Positions 34,616-46,317 of a DNA stretch of 64,000 bases are shown one piece after another. Below the pieces are notes generated by a model that worked only from the letters and a program-made list of their open reading frames with translations, had not been told where the DNA came from and made no database searches. Where the stretch lies: NCBI RefSeq assembly GCF_907164915.1, contig NC_061862.1:79821718-79885717 (forward strand), in the 5' to 3' direction. Position numbers and translations under genes: made by a program. Position 1 is the stretch's first letter, and the number at the start of each line of letters is the position of its first letter. Source of the DNA: Impatiens glandulifera (lineage: Eukaryota > Streptophyta > Magnoliopsida > Ericales > Balsaminaceae).

Positions 34616-35469
34616 AACGAAAATTATTTTTATTATAATTAAATTAATAACATAATTAAAAATTAATATTAATGTAAATCTCTTCATAGTGAAGACTGTT
34701 TCACCAGTGTATATACAAGTAAAAAGTTTGATAGTGAAGATTGCTTCACAAATATTAACAGTTCAAAAAACATGTACAACGCTTAATACTTCACATTTTA
34801 TTCACATTTTATTCACATTGTAAATACAGTTGAAGCGCTACATAGTGAAGATTTCTCACATGTTATTCACAAGTCTTCTAAAGTGTCTATACAAGCTTAT
34901 ACTTAATAGTAGAAATAATTTTAAGAAAAATGATTGAGGGAGGGAGAATTTAAAGGGAATGAAGTGACACAATCTGATTGGCCGAAAAAACAACAAAATT
35001 TCTCTCTATTCTCTCTCCTCACCCTTTATCCTTTTTTCTAACCAGGGATATAATGACACCTCATTCTCTTTTCCAAATTCCATTCCCCTATCACTCCTCT
35101 AATTTTAATTTTATGTATAAATAACTTTACATGATTTTTTCAGACATATAATTCATTTTCACAGATTTCAGGTTGTCTAAACTCTGTTATCTCCAAATTT
35201 GATAAATATTTTCATATTCAAAACTCATTCCATTGTTCATCTATTAAATGAATACTATGAAACAAACAAACTACAATACTAAGAATAAAAAAAATTAAAT
35301 ATGAAATCACCAATTTAGGAATTTAAATATTCAGTATTGTTCAAAACAAGTCTCAACAATAAGAAACGAAATTAAGTAAACATAGGCTGCAAATCACAAA
35401 CAACAATGATTCAAGCAACTTTGTGTGAGAAACAACATGTTCATCAAATATTTATGACAGAGCAACCAG

Positions 35470-36360
35470 TGTTTGAAATAACCAATTGTCGGGAAAACAT
35501 CATCTTCTAAAGTCCTTGGTTGATTCGTGCTATCTATTTCCAGGTATACTATAATAGTTTTGTCTTTCCTTGGTTCAACAAATGGTTTATCTATTTCTTT
35601 AGTGCTACCTCCTCCAGCAATTACCTACCATATGAGATCCAGTTTGTAAGCTGGGATGAATTCCCCTACAAAAATAAAAGTGTAACTGTCGAATAGTTTC
35701 AACAACTGAAAAACAAACAAAAACAACTTCAGTTTTCAACTCAGTTAATGAAGGTACACAAAGGAGGAATCATACAAAACTTACATTGTTCAAATATCGA
35801 AGTCTGCCAGCTCTAGGCCTCATGATTATCTTGCTTAACCTCATACGGTTCCTCGTCAACATAACTTTTTGCTTTCATTGATGATTTTATTCCTGTACAA
35901 AAATAATTTTTATTTAGTTTTCTGTATGTGAAAATAAAATAAACCAATCGTGTTAAGAGAGACTCACAGTCAATTCTAAGAACCCATTTCTCGTTCAATA
36001 TTGCCTTCAACACTTTAAGTGTTCGGCCGCATGCACCATTAACATCAGTGTAAGCTATACCATGAGTAACATCATCTCTCTACCTCATAGACACCCTTGC
36101 ACCACAAGTGCGAGGAAATTGTACCATCAATATCTGTGTCAAAACAATAATATTATCTCTTAGAAGACTATGGTCATTACATTGAAAACTTACATAATAT
36201 GGACAATATGGACATGGGTCAGTAATAGTACATTATCTTCACTAGATAATTGATTGGGGCAAAAAAATACATTCTTTCCTACAATGTTTGGGACGAATTC
36301 GTTATTTGTTGCATGCATATTCAAAAAAGATGCTTTGTTATTTACACAAATAACTTTTTC
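35470..36360 (-). pseudogene. BRCA1/BARD1-type tandem-BRCT gene fragment
   Basis: Exon-like pieces appear in order on the minus strand. An open segment with KNVFFCPNQLSSEDNVLLL is at 36350-36195. A first BRCT piece (about 36130-35965) has TCGARVSM, DDVTHGIAYTDVNGACGRTL and ILNEKWVLRID. A piece with YVDEEPYEV (35895-35820) runs, after a one-base frame change, into RPRAGRLRYLNN. A second BRCT piece from 35665 has GEFIPAYKLDLIW, a stop, then VIAGGGSTKEI and KTIIVYLEI. The pattern THxIA.TD.NGAC.RTLK..AIL..KW.L.ID, DEEPYE, GPRxGRLR and the ..GEF.P.YK..L..VIAGGG core are those of plant BRCA1/BARD1, DNA-repair ubiquitin-ligase partners. Stops, a frameshift and missing N-terminal parts show a decayed fragment. 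Which of the two genes it came from is undecided. Confidence 0.68.
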
Positions 36361-38516
36361 CTATATCAGTAACTAGGCTTTCGTGAAAATAATATACAAA
36401 ACCCTAAGTAGGGTCTCCTAAATACAAACGATTTCATTAAACGTAACATTTTTAGAGTAGGGTTTATTAAATATGAACGAAATAACGACCTCATTGTGCG
36501 TACGTAGGATTATGGTTTAATGTTTAGGGTGTGTGGTTTCATAAATATAAATAAAATTTAACGATTTTGTTGTACGTACCATTTTCGTGACTGAGCTAAA
36601 GATCTTTAGAGCAAATATCTTTCTGGTAGACGGGGCGCCGGATTCGAATCGTCGTGAAAGGAGGCAGAAGCTTGAAGAGAGAGATGAATCTAACAAAGCA
36701 TCATTTTAAAATAAACCCAAACCCATGTTGGATTTTCTTTTCTTTTTGGGATTTTAATAAAAATGGTAAGTAAGCAATTTTTTTTCAAAATAAAATAATT
36801 TGAGTATGATTGGATAGTTTTCGAACCACGGGTCATGCCAAAATAGCGTGCCCGACCGTCCCCTAAATGTCAAATATTGAAGTAATGCTGCTATTGAGTT
36901 TTAAATTTTTCTTTAACTAAAAGTCCTTTTCCTTCTTCATTTTGCTCGTCCAAATACTTGTTTCCCGATTCATGAATCGAGAGTGTACTCATTTTACCTA
37001 GAGTTAATATTGTTTACGTTCAAATATTTTTTTCTCTAAGGACCAATTAAATAACATCTTATATTTCTTTTAACATATAGATATTTATATTCTCTTATAA
37101 GGTATTATGATTATTATTAAGATTAAAAAGCACACATTCTTGTAAAATTAATTGTAGCTAGACATACAAATTTGATTAAAATGTTGTATAAGAATTAATT
37201 TTAAATATATTTAATTATTAATAAATGAAACAAAAATTTCAAAATGAGTATATTATTATTTTTGAAACTAAAAATAAATAAATCAATAAGGTAATAAATG
37301 TTAAGTCAACTTGAATAACATTATAATATTTAAATTAGGATTAAAACAATATTCTTATATTACATAATAAATTTTACTTTGACAATTAAAACTAATTATA
37401 ACATTTTTTAAATAAATTATAAGACCAGGTTAGGTTTAGACCAAATGTATTTATATTTGTTTGCGGGCTACATATTTAATCATATTGTTCCATTTATAAA
37501 ATGACATTTATTATTTTAGCTGTTGTGATATGTACTAAATAATAAATGAGACCCAACCTCATTGAGGTACTTGGGTTCTAATCCGTTATGCGGTATTAAT
37601 CTCACTAAGCTGAATCTAACCAAAAATAATAATAATAAAAATAACAATGGAGACGTGTGACTTAGCTCCAATGCCACTTTTGATGTTACTAGCATATGGT
37701 TTTACTTTGATTCACTAGGTCATGCCATGTGTTACTGATGATGTGCTTCTTTTGCCAGTACGCAGAAATGGGTCATCATCTATCTCTATTGTGTTATGGC
37801 GATCTACATTGGTCTCACTTCTAAGAATTACAAATCTTTCACTAGTAACGGATCTGAATTATCAAATCAAAGTTCGATGCACTCTGCTGTTAGTAAACTT
37901 TGTAACTCAATCAAAGTATGTGGTAATAAAATAACTCTAATGAAATCTAATGAGACCAACTTTGATGTTAACTTTGCATCTCAATCAAAGTACTTGGTAA
38001 TAAAATAACTCTATTAATGAAATCTAGTGATGAAATCTAATGAGACAAACTTTGATGTTGAACACTCTTCAATCTTTTTTTTAACCAAATAATTCAACAT
38101 ATATAGACCGACAAAGGAATCAACTTTTTTATTTATTTATTTATCAAAATCCAACCTCCTACAATTCAACAATGGTATTTAGCATCACCCAATGAACATT
38201 CAAGTCAAGTAATTCCAAATAAGCCTGAGTCATAATCATATGAAAAGAGAATACATCGTTCTCCATGTGTACAAATAGGATAACTCATACCCTATTGTAG
38301 CTTAGTGGTAATATGAGATTCCATGAGGTCTTATGTTCGGGGGCATGTCCATCAAAATAATAATAAAAATTGTATCTTAACTTAATATACAACTAATTTG
38401 ATATGATTGCCTACAAATAATTGTTTTTTATAAGATTTTTTCATGTGATCCTCTATAGTCAAAAGGAATAAGGGAAATATGTTGTTATTATTATTATTAT
38501 TTTTTAAATGTTAATT
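36361..38516. other. Gene-free region with small repeats
   Basis: No gene is visible. Around 37860-38060 a unit with CTTTGATGTTAACTTTGCATCTCAATC and GGTAATAAAATAACTCTA is repeated two to three times. At 38298-38345 an A-box match (TAGCTTAGTGGTAA) and a weak B box suggest an old SINE remnant. The final bases include the left copy (38506-38516) of the LINE target duplication. Confidence 0.5.
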
Positions 38517-40746
38517 AATTTTATATATCTCGTTCGTAAAGCTCCAAGAACTATTGATGTGAAGAATTTTAGGCCTATCAGTCTCGTTTTGTAATTTTAT
38601 ATTTTATCGCAAAATATTTAGCCAACAGGTTGCAGATGGTGTTAGAGACGGTCATATCTAGTAATCAGATAGCGTTCATCAAAGGTCGTCAAATTTATGA
38701 TGCCGTATTAATACTCAATAAATGCATTGACTCAGCTAATTCAAGAGGTGAAAAATGTAATTTTTCTATGTTAGACATCAAAAAAGCTTATGATCGTGTC
38801 AATTGAGAGTTTTTATTTGATGTGATGGACAAAATGAGAATAAGTGCTAAATAGATTGGTTGTATTAGATTTTGTCTATCGACGGTTAAGTTTCTCTGTC
38901 ATTGTTAATGAAAGTTCTCAGGGATTTTTCGAGAGCTCTAGAGAGATCAGACATGTTGATCCACTCTCCCCTTTATTGTTTGTCATTCTTATGGAAGCTC
39001 TCTAAAAAATGATGAATTTTGTAGAAAAAACTCGAGACTCATACGTGGAGTGAGTTGTGGGTCAAGAAGATATTCATTTGCTTTTCGTTGATGACATGCT
39101 CTGCATAATTTATGATACTTTAAACACTTTCGAAATATTTTATGATTATTCGGTGCATGTTCTGGTCTTCGAGTTATTCTTAATAAGTAAGACATCTTTT
39201 TTCAAATTCTGTTTTGAATAGAAGAAGGATAAGGTTAGAAAAATGTGTTGGAGTTTAAATTGGTGATCTTCCGTCAACATATATTGGTATGTCATTATGT
39301 GCTAAATTACGATCCAAGGTCTCTCAAGACCCAATTATCACTATAATAGAATGTAATTGTCTAGATAGAAAAGTAAAATAATCTTGAAAGGGGGTCGATT
39401 AATCCTCATTAAGAGTGTGTTGTCATCTATGCCCACATATATGATGTCGTTATTCATTCTCCCAAAGAGTGTGGCGGTAAAATGGAGAGAATAATGTGTA
39501 AATTTCTATGGGGATCTTCTAATTCACCGTTTTTCATCTAGTTAGTTGAGATAAGGTTAAATGTTTTAAGGATCAATGAGGTATATATATTCGAGATCTT
39601 ATTTCTTTTAATAAATCTCTTCTATCAAAATGGTGTAGTAGATTTGCAATAGAGCCGAATAGTCTTTGAGCATTAATAATCCGATGTAAGTATGATAATG
39701 ATTGGTCTGATTGGTTCACTAAAATCTCTAATTATCCAACGGGGTGTAGCATTTAGAGGGGAATTTATCCTATGGGGAAAGATTTTCGTGAGTAGTCTAG
39801 ATTCAATGTGGGGGATGTTTTTTCAATTAAATTTTGGAACGATATTTGGTATAGTGTCAAAAGTCTATCTACGATGTATCCTGAGCTTTCTTCCATTGCT
39901 ATATGTAGAAATGCCACAATTAAAGACATGTTTGATCTTCGGTCTAGTGGTTTCGCTAGCCGAATTAGATATAGAAGGAGATTAAACATTATGGAGACTT
40001 CGTCCCATAGTCGAATTTTACTTTTGGCAGAACGTAAACAAGTGTCACCGTCTGAATAAGACATTATGCGTTGGCAAGATATTGATAGTTTCCATGTGGG
40101 ACATTGCTATAAGTTGTTCACTAAGATGATTCTATATATCTTTTACTAGGAAAAACTTTGGGAGTCAAAGATTCCACCTAAGATCTCGTTCTTTGGTTAA
40201 AGCGTTATTTATGGTGGAATTCTAACAGATGATATGTGCATGAAAAACGTTGTATTATTGCTAGTCGTATGTGTCAAAAGAAGTTGAATCGGCAACTCAC
40301 TTACTTTTGCATTGTCGATGGGTGACTAGTATTTGAAGTTTTTTTGGAGTATTATTGAGATTCATTAAGTGATGCTCGAGTCTTTAGGTAGTTGCTAGAA
40401 AGTTTGAATTGATGCATGCCTACATATTTGTGTTACCATCCTAATTATTCTTTGGTGGACTATCTGGTTGGAGATAAATTGTCGAACTTTAAATGATATT
40501 AGTCGTCCGATGCGTATAATTCATAATACTATTATTATGATTCTTTCCGAGATTCGTTCAGGAAAGGCAATAGAGTCTGTTAGGGGAGTTAATCGTTCTT
40601 CTCGAAGATTTACGAGCTCGATAACTTATTAAGTATTTTTTTTCTTATTTTTATTTGTTATTTTCATGTTATACTTTTTCGTTTTGCTTAAATAATTTTT
40701 ATTCTTATTTTTAATATGTATGGACCGTTTTCAAAAATAAAAAATA
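38517..40746 (+). mobile_element. 5'-truncated LINE with decayed reverse transcriptase
   Basis: Broken frames show the LINE-type reverse transcriptase in order: DVKNFRPISLV (about 38560), IAFIKGRQIYDAVLI (38670), DIKKAYDRVN (38790), DPLSPLLFVILMEAL (38955), the catalytic LLFVDDML (39078-39100), then a zinc-type C-terminal domain with TCHLLLHCRW-like sequence (about 40290-40320). Several stops inactivate it. The 3' end is A-rich, and an 11-bp repeat AAATGTTAATT flanks the element (38506-38516 and 40747-40757). The missing 5' half, A-rich tail and target duplication are the usual result of target-primed reverse transcription. Confidence 0.85.
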
Positions 40747-40757
40747 AAATGTTAATT

Positions 40758-41745
40758 CATTTAAAAAAATGTTAGGTTAGTTTCTACTCGATTAAATTAA
40801 TATAATATATTTTATATTTAAAGTTTTAATTTTATAAAATATAAATATTTTAAATAATTAATTAAAAATTATATTAAAAATGGTATAGATAATATTCAAG
40901 ATTAGTAATTTGTGATTGTCCTTAAACGATTTTGATGATCCAAATTAACCTGCGCCTTTCAGAAAATGACAAGTGAAACATGGTTTTATCAAAAACTTTA
41001 ATTACACTTATTCTCTTCCGTAGTTTGTAACATTGTCAACCGACTAACATAGATGAAATGACTGGAGTTGAATATAATAGATCAAAGTTACAAATTCAAT
41101 TTCTACATAAAATTTGAAAATATGTCATAATTGTTGGGAGTCCTGCTAAACTTCCTATTCTTATTTTAAAACTTAAAATATTTCAGCCAATGCAAATAGT
41201 TTAAACATCAAGCAATCGAGCCTTTAAAATATTTCAAAATAAATAGGACCACAAATTAAAGCTAACAAGAGAAGAATGTGAGGATGCGTGATGTGATTGA
41301 TCTTAGGACTTGTCCTATAGTCTTATCAAATTGTGAATTTTAAATTATTTTTTAATAATTTATCATAAATATTTAAATATAAATTATATTGAGTTCTCAT
41401 ACTTAATCTCGTAAATTGATTATTAATTATTTTACTAAAAAATAAAAATAAAAATTGTATTTTGACATGAGAGTAAAATTGGTACAACTTAGTCCACAGA
41501 ATTACTCCTGGTTGTTACAAATTTGAAAAAATATACATATTTAAATTAGTGGAATTTAACGTTAACAAAAACATAGTCAGAATATATTATTTTATTCTCG
41601 AACTTTTATTGCAACAAATTTGACAACTTAGATCAAGACATTTATTGAATAACTTGAAAACATGTATTGTTCAAGGCTTTCATTAACATAATATTGGTAC
41701 AATTTCATCAAGTTTGTAGCTGTATTAGTTGTCTATGATTAACTA
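40758..41745. other. Gene-free AT-rich DNA
   Basis: No coding region or clear transposon is seen. The stretch lies immediately downstream (3') of the CYP79 pseudogene, where the normal C-terminus and 3' UTR of that gene would be expected. Confidence 0.6.
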
Positions 41746-43300
41746 TTAATCATAAAATGATAACACGTACACCAATAACATAACTGACATGGTGGATCCT
41801 AGGTTAACAGCTGGACAACCACGCCGACCTATACTAAATGACAATAGGTGGAGGTCTGGATAAGACAATATCACATTTGAGCCATCATGTTTAAGGTGAC
41901 GCTCAGGATTGAATCGCAACGGTTCATCCCATATCTTAAAGTTACGCCCTAGACCTAGACTGCTCAAGAGAACATGGCTACCCTTAGGTATGAAGTAACC
42001 AGCCACAATGGTGTCACACATGGACACATGTGGGACATTGAAGGCTGCTATAGGATGGAGCCGAAAAGATTCTTTAACGCAAGCTTTAATATAATTGAGA
42101 TTATTCAAATCCGATTCTTGGACAAGCCGGTTCTTTCCGACAACCCGGTCTAGTTCTTGAACAGCTTTTACCAATGTCTCAGGTTGGTTTATCATCTCAC
42201 CAATTGCCCATTCAATAGCATTTGATGGGTTGTCAATTGCTTCTACCATCATTTCCTGCACACATTTATAGAAATTATTTTGTAAATGCACATCTTTAGG
42301 TTTAAAAATTATTTAAACAAATATGTTTTATTTTTTATCTTGATTTTTTATTATCTTTCATAGAGTCATGAACATTGTCTAATATGTATAAGTCTACATA
42401 ATCAATTAATCAATAAGAAGAAATTATGTTTTTATTACCAAAACTTGAGCTTTAATTTCTTCCGATGTCAAAACTTGAGATATTTTTCTCTCTTTTTGTT
42501 CCATTTTTCCATTGCTTAATTCTCTACTTTCTCACACTCTCAACAGCTTGCCTCATGAATTTCTCATTACCATCGAGATCTATTCGATGTTGAAGGAACG
42601 GAAAATAGTCAGAAATGCAGAAATTGTACAAAGACTTAAGTATATTAAAAATCCCAGCCATATGCTCCTCCTCCTCAATTCCTGGCCCCCCATTTTCAGT
42701 CCCTTTCCCGAAAAACCTCTTACTAAAAATCATATTTCGCATCATATTTGCGCAAAAGTGTTGTGCTGCAATCCTGATGTTCACCGCACCGTCATTGCTT
42801 TTGATAACATTGTAGACATAGTGAATGAGGTGGTCAGTCCCCTCAGCTCTTTTGAGAGTATCTGGAGAGAGGATGTGATAAACCAATAAACGCCTCATCT
42901 TTTTCCATTGGTCACCATTAGTCGGAAAGATCATCATGGAAAATCCATTGCTCAGTAGCTCTGCCGATAGGAATGTCGGACGTGACGCAAAAATTGCATC
43001 CTGTTTCTTCAGGAACTCGCATGCAATCTCTGGAGAGGAAACAACAATCACATGCAATCGCCCTAGGCGAATGCAAAAGATCTCGTAGCCCATTTTCGAC
43101 ATGGTGTCATGCACCCAACGAAAAAAAGGTCTATTTCTCATAATTATGAAAAGACTGCCGATAAATGGCCATGGTTTAGGACCGGGTGGTAAACAAGCTT
43201 TAGAAGGTAACATTGGGGTACTTATTATTTTGTTGTAAAGGAAAATAGACAATGTTAAAGCCATAAATAAAATGATAGCTTGAAAGATGATGATGGTCAT
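41746..43300 (-). pseudogene. CYP79-family cytochrome P450 pseudogene
   Basis: Exon 1 runs from 43300 and exon 2 from 42255 to 41746, with a GT-AG intron (42438-42256) at the usual CYP79 position. There is an N-terminal membrane helix, the PPGPKPWPFIG hinge, NGDQWKKMRR, GGPGIEEEEH, the family motif [10 protein letters not shown] in place of the usual oxygen-binding AGTDT, ExxR as KESFR, NVPHVSM, NPERHL and the haem site [13 protein letters not shown]79 enzymes convert amino acids to aldoximes, the first step to glucosinolates, cyanogenic glucosides or volatile oximes, at the ER. It is broken three ways: a TAG after AVESVRK near 42524 with a few codons missing before RIKQW; a frame change and deletion before LTSEEIKAQVL, just upstream of the intron; and a stop after VLSFYD that removes about 40 C-terminal residues. 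Confidence 0.9.
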
Positions 43301-43354
43301 TGCTTAAAAGATGCAAATTGCTATGTGGAGAAGACATGCATGGAAAAAGCATTG

Positions 43355-43362
43355 TATTTATA
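43355..43362 (-). promoter_or_regulatory. TATA box of the CYP79 pseudogene
   Basis: TATAAATA on the minus strand lies 55 bp upstream of the start codon at 43300. This leaves room for a leader of about 25 bases. The promoter region is still recognisable although the coding region is broken. Confidence 0.55.
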
Positions 43363-43924
43363 GAAATAGGTGGTGGGTACTTTTCTTTTTTCTCCTTCAA
43401 CGATTTAATGCAATAAATTCGGTGAACGGAAACCCGAAAACTATTCATTGGATAAAATGAGTTATTCTAATAAGACAAACCACGTGTCTAGTAAAATTAT
43501 TCTTGAAGTCTATGAATATAATTTTTTTTTTGGAAAGGGATCATAATTTTTTTTAAATAGTCTCCAATGGAAGTACTCAAAAATATGATTTTAAGAAAGT
43601 GATTTTTTTTAAAACGGTTAATACCATTTTATTAAAAATCTCAAAAGTTGAATGGTCAAGAATCATAGTTAGACAAGCCCTATCTATGATTGAAGGATGA
43701 CATCAACATAGCATAAAGTATCTGATTAGTAACATTCACACAGTCATATAACAAATGTTACAAACTAAATATTACAATCAATAACAACTCATAATTATCT
43801 CAATCAGGGTGTTAGAATATGAATGTTGTGTTTTACCATTAAGGTATGATTCTTCACTAAATGATTTTAACTAAGTTTTAATTTATCTAATTTAATCGCA
43901 TATTTTATAATAATATATCATAGT

Positions 43925-46312
43925 GGGTGAATCAGACATTGGTTGGTTCTCCGTCAAGTAACCTCTTTGTGAACTTAAGGAATCTACGAAAACTTCTCAA
44001 AAGTTGGTTCGTGGGAGGTCATGCTATATTTTGTGTTAAAATCAATGACTTGTATAATGAAATTAATGTCATTGACAGGGATGAAGAGATTCGTGAACTC
44101 TCCGCTGATGATACTGTTAGTTCTCGGATTCACATTGTTAGCAATTTACTCGACATGTGTAAGGAGGAAGAAATACTTGTTTTATCCTTTCTTCTAGCCT
44201 AGCGGAAATAAGAAGTGAATACTAACTTTAACTTCCTGGGTTCGAGCCCGTCGGACGACAAGTTTTGCGCCTTATTAAACGGTTAAGTGTGTTTGTGGAC
44301 TACATACTTAATCCGCTGTCTCATTTTTAATTGTCCCATTTTTTATTTCTCGGATTCACATTGTTAGCAATTTACTCGATATGTGTGAGGAAGAAAATGG
44401 GGCACACCAGTGAAGTAAAGGTACATGATTAAGAGTTGGAGATAAGACCAAGTTTTCCATTAGATCTCTGACGCACACAAAAAATAATGTGATTAATTTG
44501 ATCTCGATCAAAGGGAAGTTCATTATAGTGAACCTAAAATCTCTAAGAGTATTATCAAATTATATAAGGGTTTGTTTAAGGAGTAATTTAAAGTCAAACC
44601 TAAATTGAATGGTATAACTTTTGATTCAATTAGTATAAATAACGCAAAATATATCTTGGAGGCTCATTTTATATTAGAGGAGGTTGAGGAGACCATTAAG
44701 GGGTGTGAAAGTGATAAAGCATCGGATGCGACGAGTTTACTTTGGATTTTTTGTAAGAAGGTGTGGTCTTTCCTTAAGACTAGAATTATGGAAACAATTG
44801 ATCATTTTTTTTTATCAATTTTCATCATTTGATAAGAGTTTGAACTCTACTTTGATATGTCTCATTCATAAAGCTCCATGGACTATTGATGTGTAGAACT
44901 TTGGGCTTATTAATCTTGTTTCATCTTTCTATAAGATTGTCGCAAAATGTTTTGGCAACAGGTTACGGAGGGTGTTAGAGACGGTCATATATAATAATAA
45001 GATGACGTTCATTAAATATCGTCAAATCTATGATGCCGTATTAATAGTCAATGAGTGAATTGACTTAACTAATTCAAGAGGTGAAAATATATTTTTTTCA
45101 AGTTAGACATTGAAAAAGCTTATGATCATGTCAATTGGGAGTTTTTGTTTGATGTAATGGACAAAATGAGAATGGGTGTGAAATGGATTGGTTGAATTAG
45201 ATTTTACCTCTCGACGATTAAGTTTTCTATCATTGTTAATGAGAATTCTCAGGGATTTTTCAAGAGCTCTATAGGGATCAAATAGGCCGATCCACTCTCT
45301 CATTTATTGTTTGTCATTCTTATGGAAGCTCTCTAAAAAATGATGACTTTCGTAGAAAAACTCAAAACTCATATGTGGAGTGAGTTGTGGGTCAAGAAGA
45401 TATCCATTTGCCATATCAATTTGTTTTCCATTGATGACACGCTCTATATAATTCAGACTACTTATAGGAATTTTAAACACTTTCGGATTTTTAATGGTTA
45501 TTTAGTGCATGTTTCGATCTTCGAGTTAAGCTTAATAAGACAAACATCTTTTTCTCAGATTCTGTTTTGAATAGAAGAATGATGGAGTTTATAATTGATG
45601 GTGTTCCGTGAATATATCTTGGAATGCCATCAGTTGCTAAATTATGATCCAAGGTCTATTGGGACCCGATTATCATTAAAATGGAATGTAAACTATCTAG
45701 ATTGAAAAGTACAATAATCTCAAAAGTGGGTCGGCTAATCCTCGTTAAGAGTGTGGTCATTTATGCCCACATATATGATGTCATTATTCATTTTCCCCAA
45801 GAGTGTGTTGGTGAAAATGGGGAGAATAATGTGTAAATTTAATTGGGGATCTTCTAACTTATTGTTTTGTCATCAAGTTAGTTGAGATAAGATTAAATGT
45901 TTTAAAGATCAAGATGGTCTGAATATTCGATATCTTATTTCTTCTAATAAGGCTCTTCTATCAAAATGGTGTAGTAGATTTTTAACTAAGCCGTATAGTC
46001 TTTGGACATCGATAATTAGATGTAAGTATGGTCATTATTGGTCTATTTAGTTCACCAAAATTTCTAATTATCCAGCGGGGTGTAACATTTGGAGTGAAAT
46101 TTATTCTATATGGAAAATCTTTTATGAACAGTTTGTGACGACATTTGATTAAGTGTCAAAAGTCTAGCTACAATTTATCTTGATCTTGCTTCCATTGTTA
46201 TATGTAGAAGTGTCATAGTTAAGGACATGTTTGATCATTAGTCTAGTGGTTTCCCTAACCGAATTAGATATAGAAGAAAATTAAACATTATAGAGACTTC
46301 TTCCCATAATAG
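43925..46312 (+). mobile_element. Second LINE copy, decayed and cut at its 3' end
   Basis: This relative of the LINE at 38.5 kb keeps more of the 5' side: NLRNLRKLLKSWFVGG and DEEIRELSADDTVSSRIHIV (43960-44150) from the stretch between endonuclease and reverse transcriptase. LEAHFILEEVEETIKGCES (44655) then leads into the RT (KIVAKCFGNRLRRVLETV near 44930). The catalytic motif has decayed to FSIDDT (about 45428). The similarity to the first copy stops near 46312, where copia sequence starts on the other strand. The element is interrupted by a SINE at 44174-44346. Confidence 0.78.
44174..44346 (+). mobile_element. tRNA-derived SINE inside LINE copy 2
   Basis: The insert has an A box TAGCCTAGCGGA (44195-44206) and a B box GGTTCGAGCC (44239-44248) at tRNA-like spacing, followed by a T-rich end. 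It splits the LINE frame after DMCKEEE. A segment of about 50 bp starting TTCTCGGATTCACATTGTTA is present on both sides (44121-44173 and 44347-44397) with three small differences. It is an unusually long target duplication, or a small duplication around the insertion. Confidence 0.72.
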
Positions 46313-46317
46313 AGTTA

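Noticed and set aside
37430..37640. GGTTCTAATCC B-box-like sequence as another SINE
   Set aside because: No A box at the right distance and orientation and no target duplication; only weak similarity to the 3' part of the SINE at 44.2 kb.
44195..44248. A and B boxes at 44.2 kb as a tRNA gene
   Set aside because: The boxes are tRNA-like but stems do not pair, and the sequence interrupts a LINE frame with flanking duplication: a SINE.
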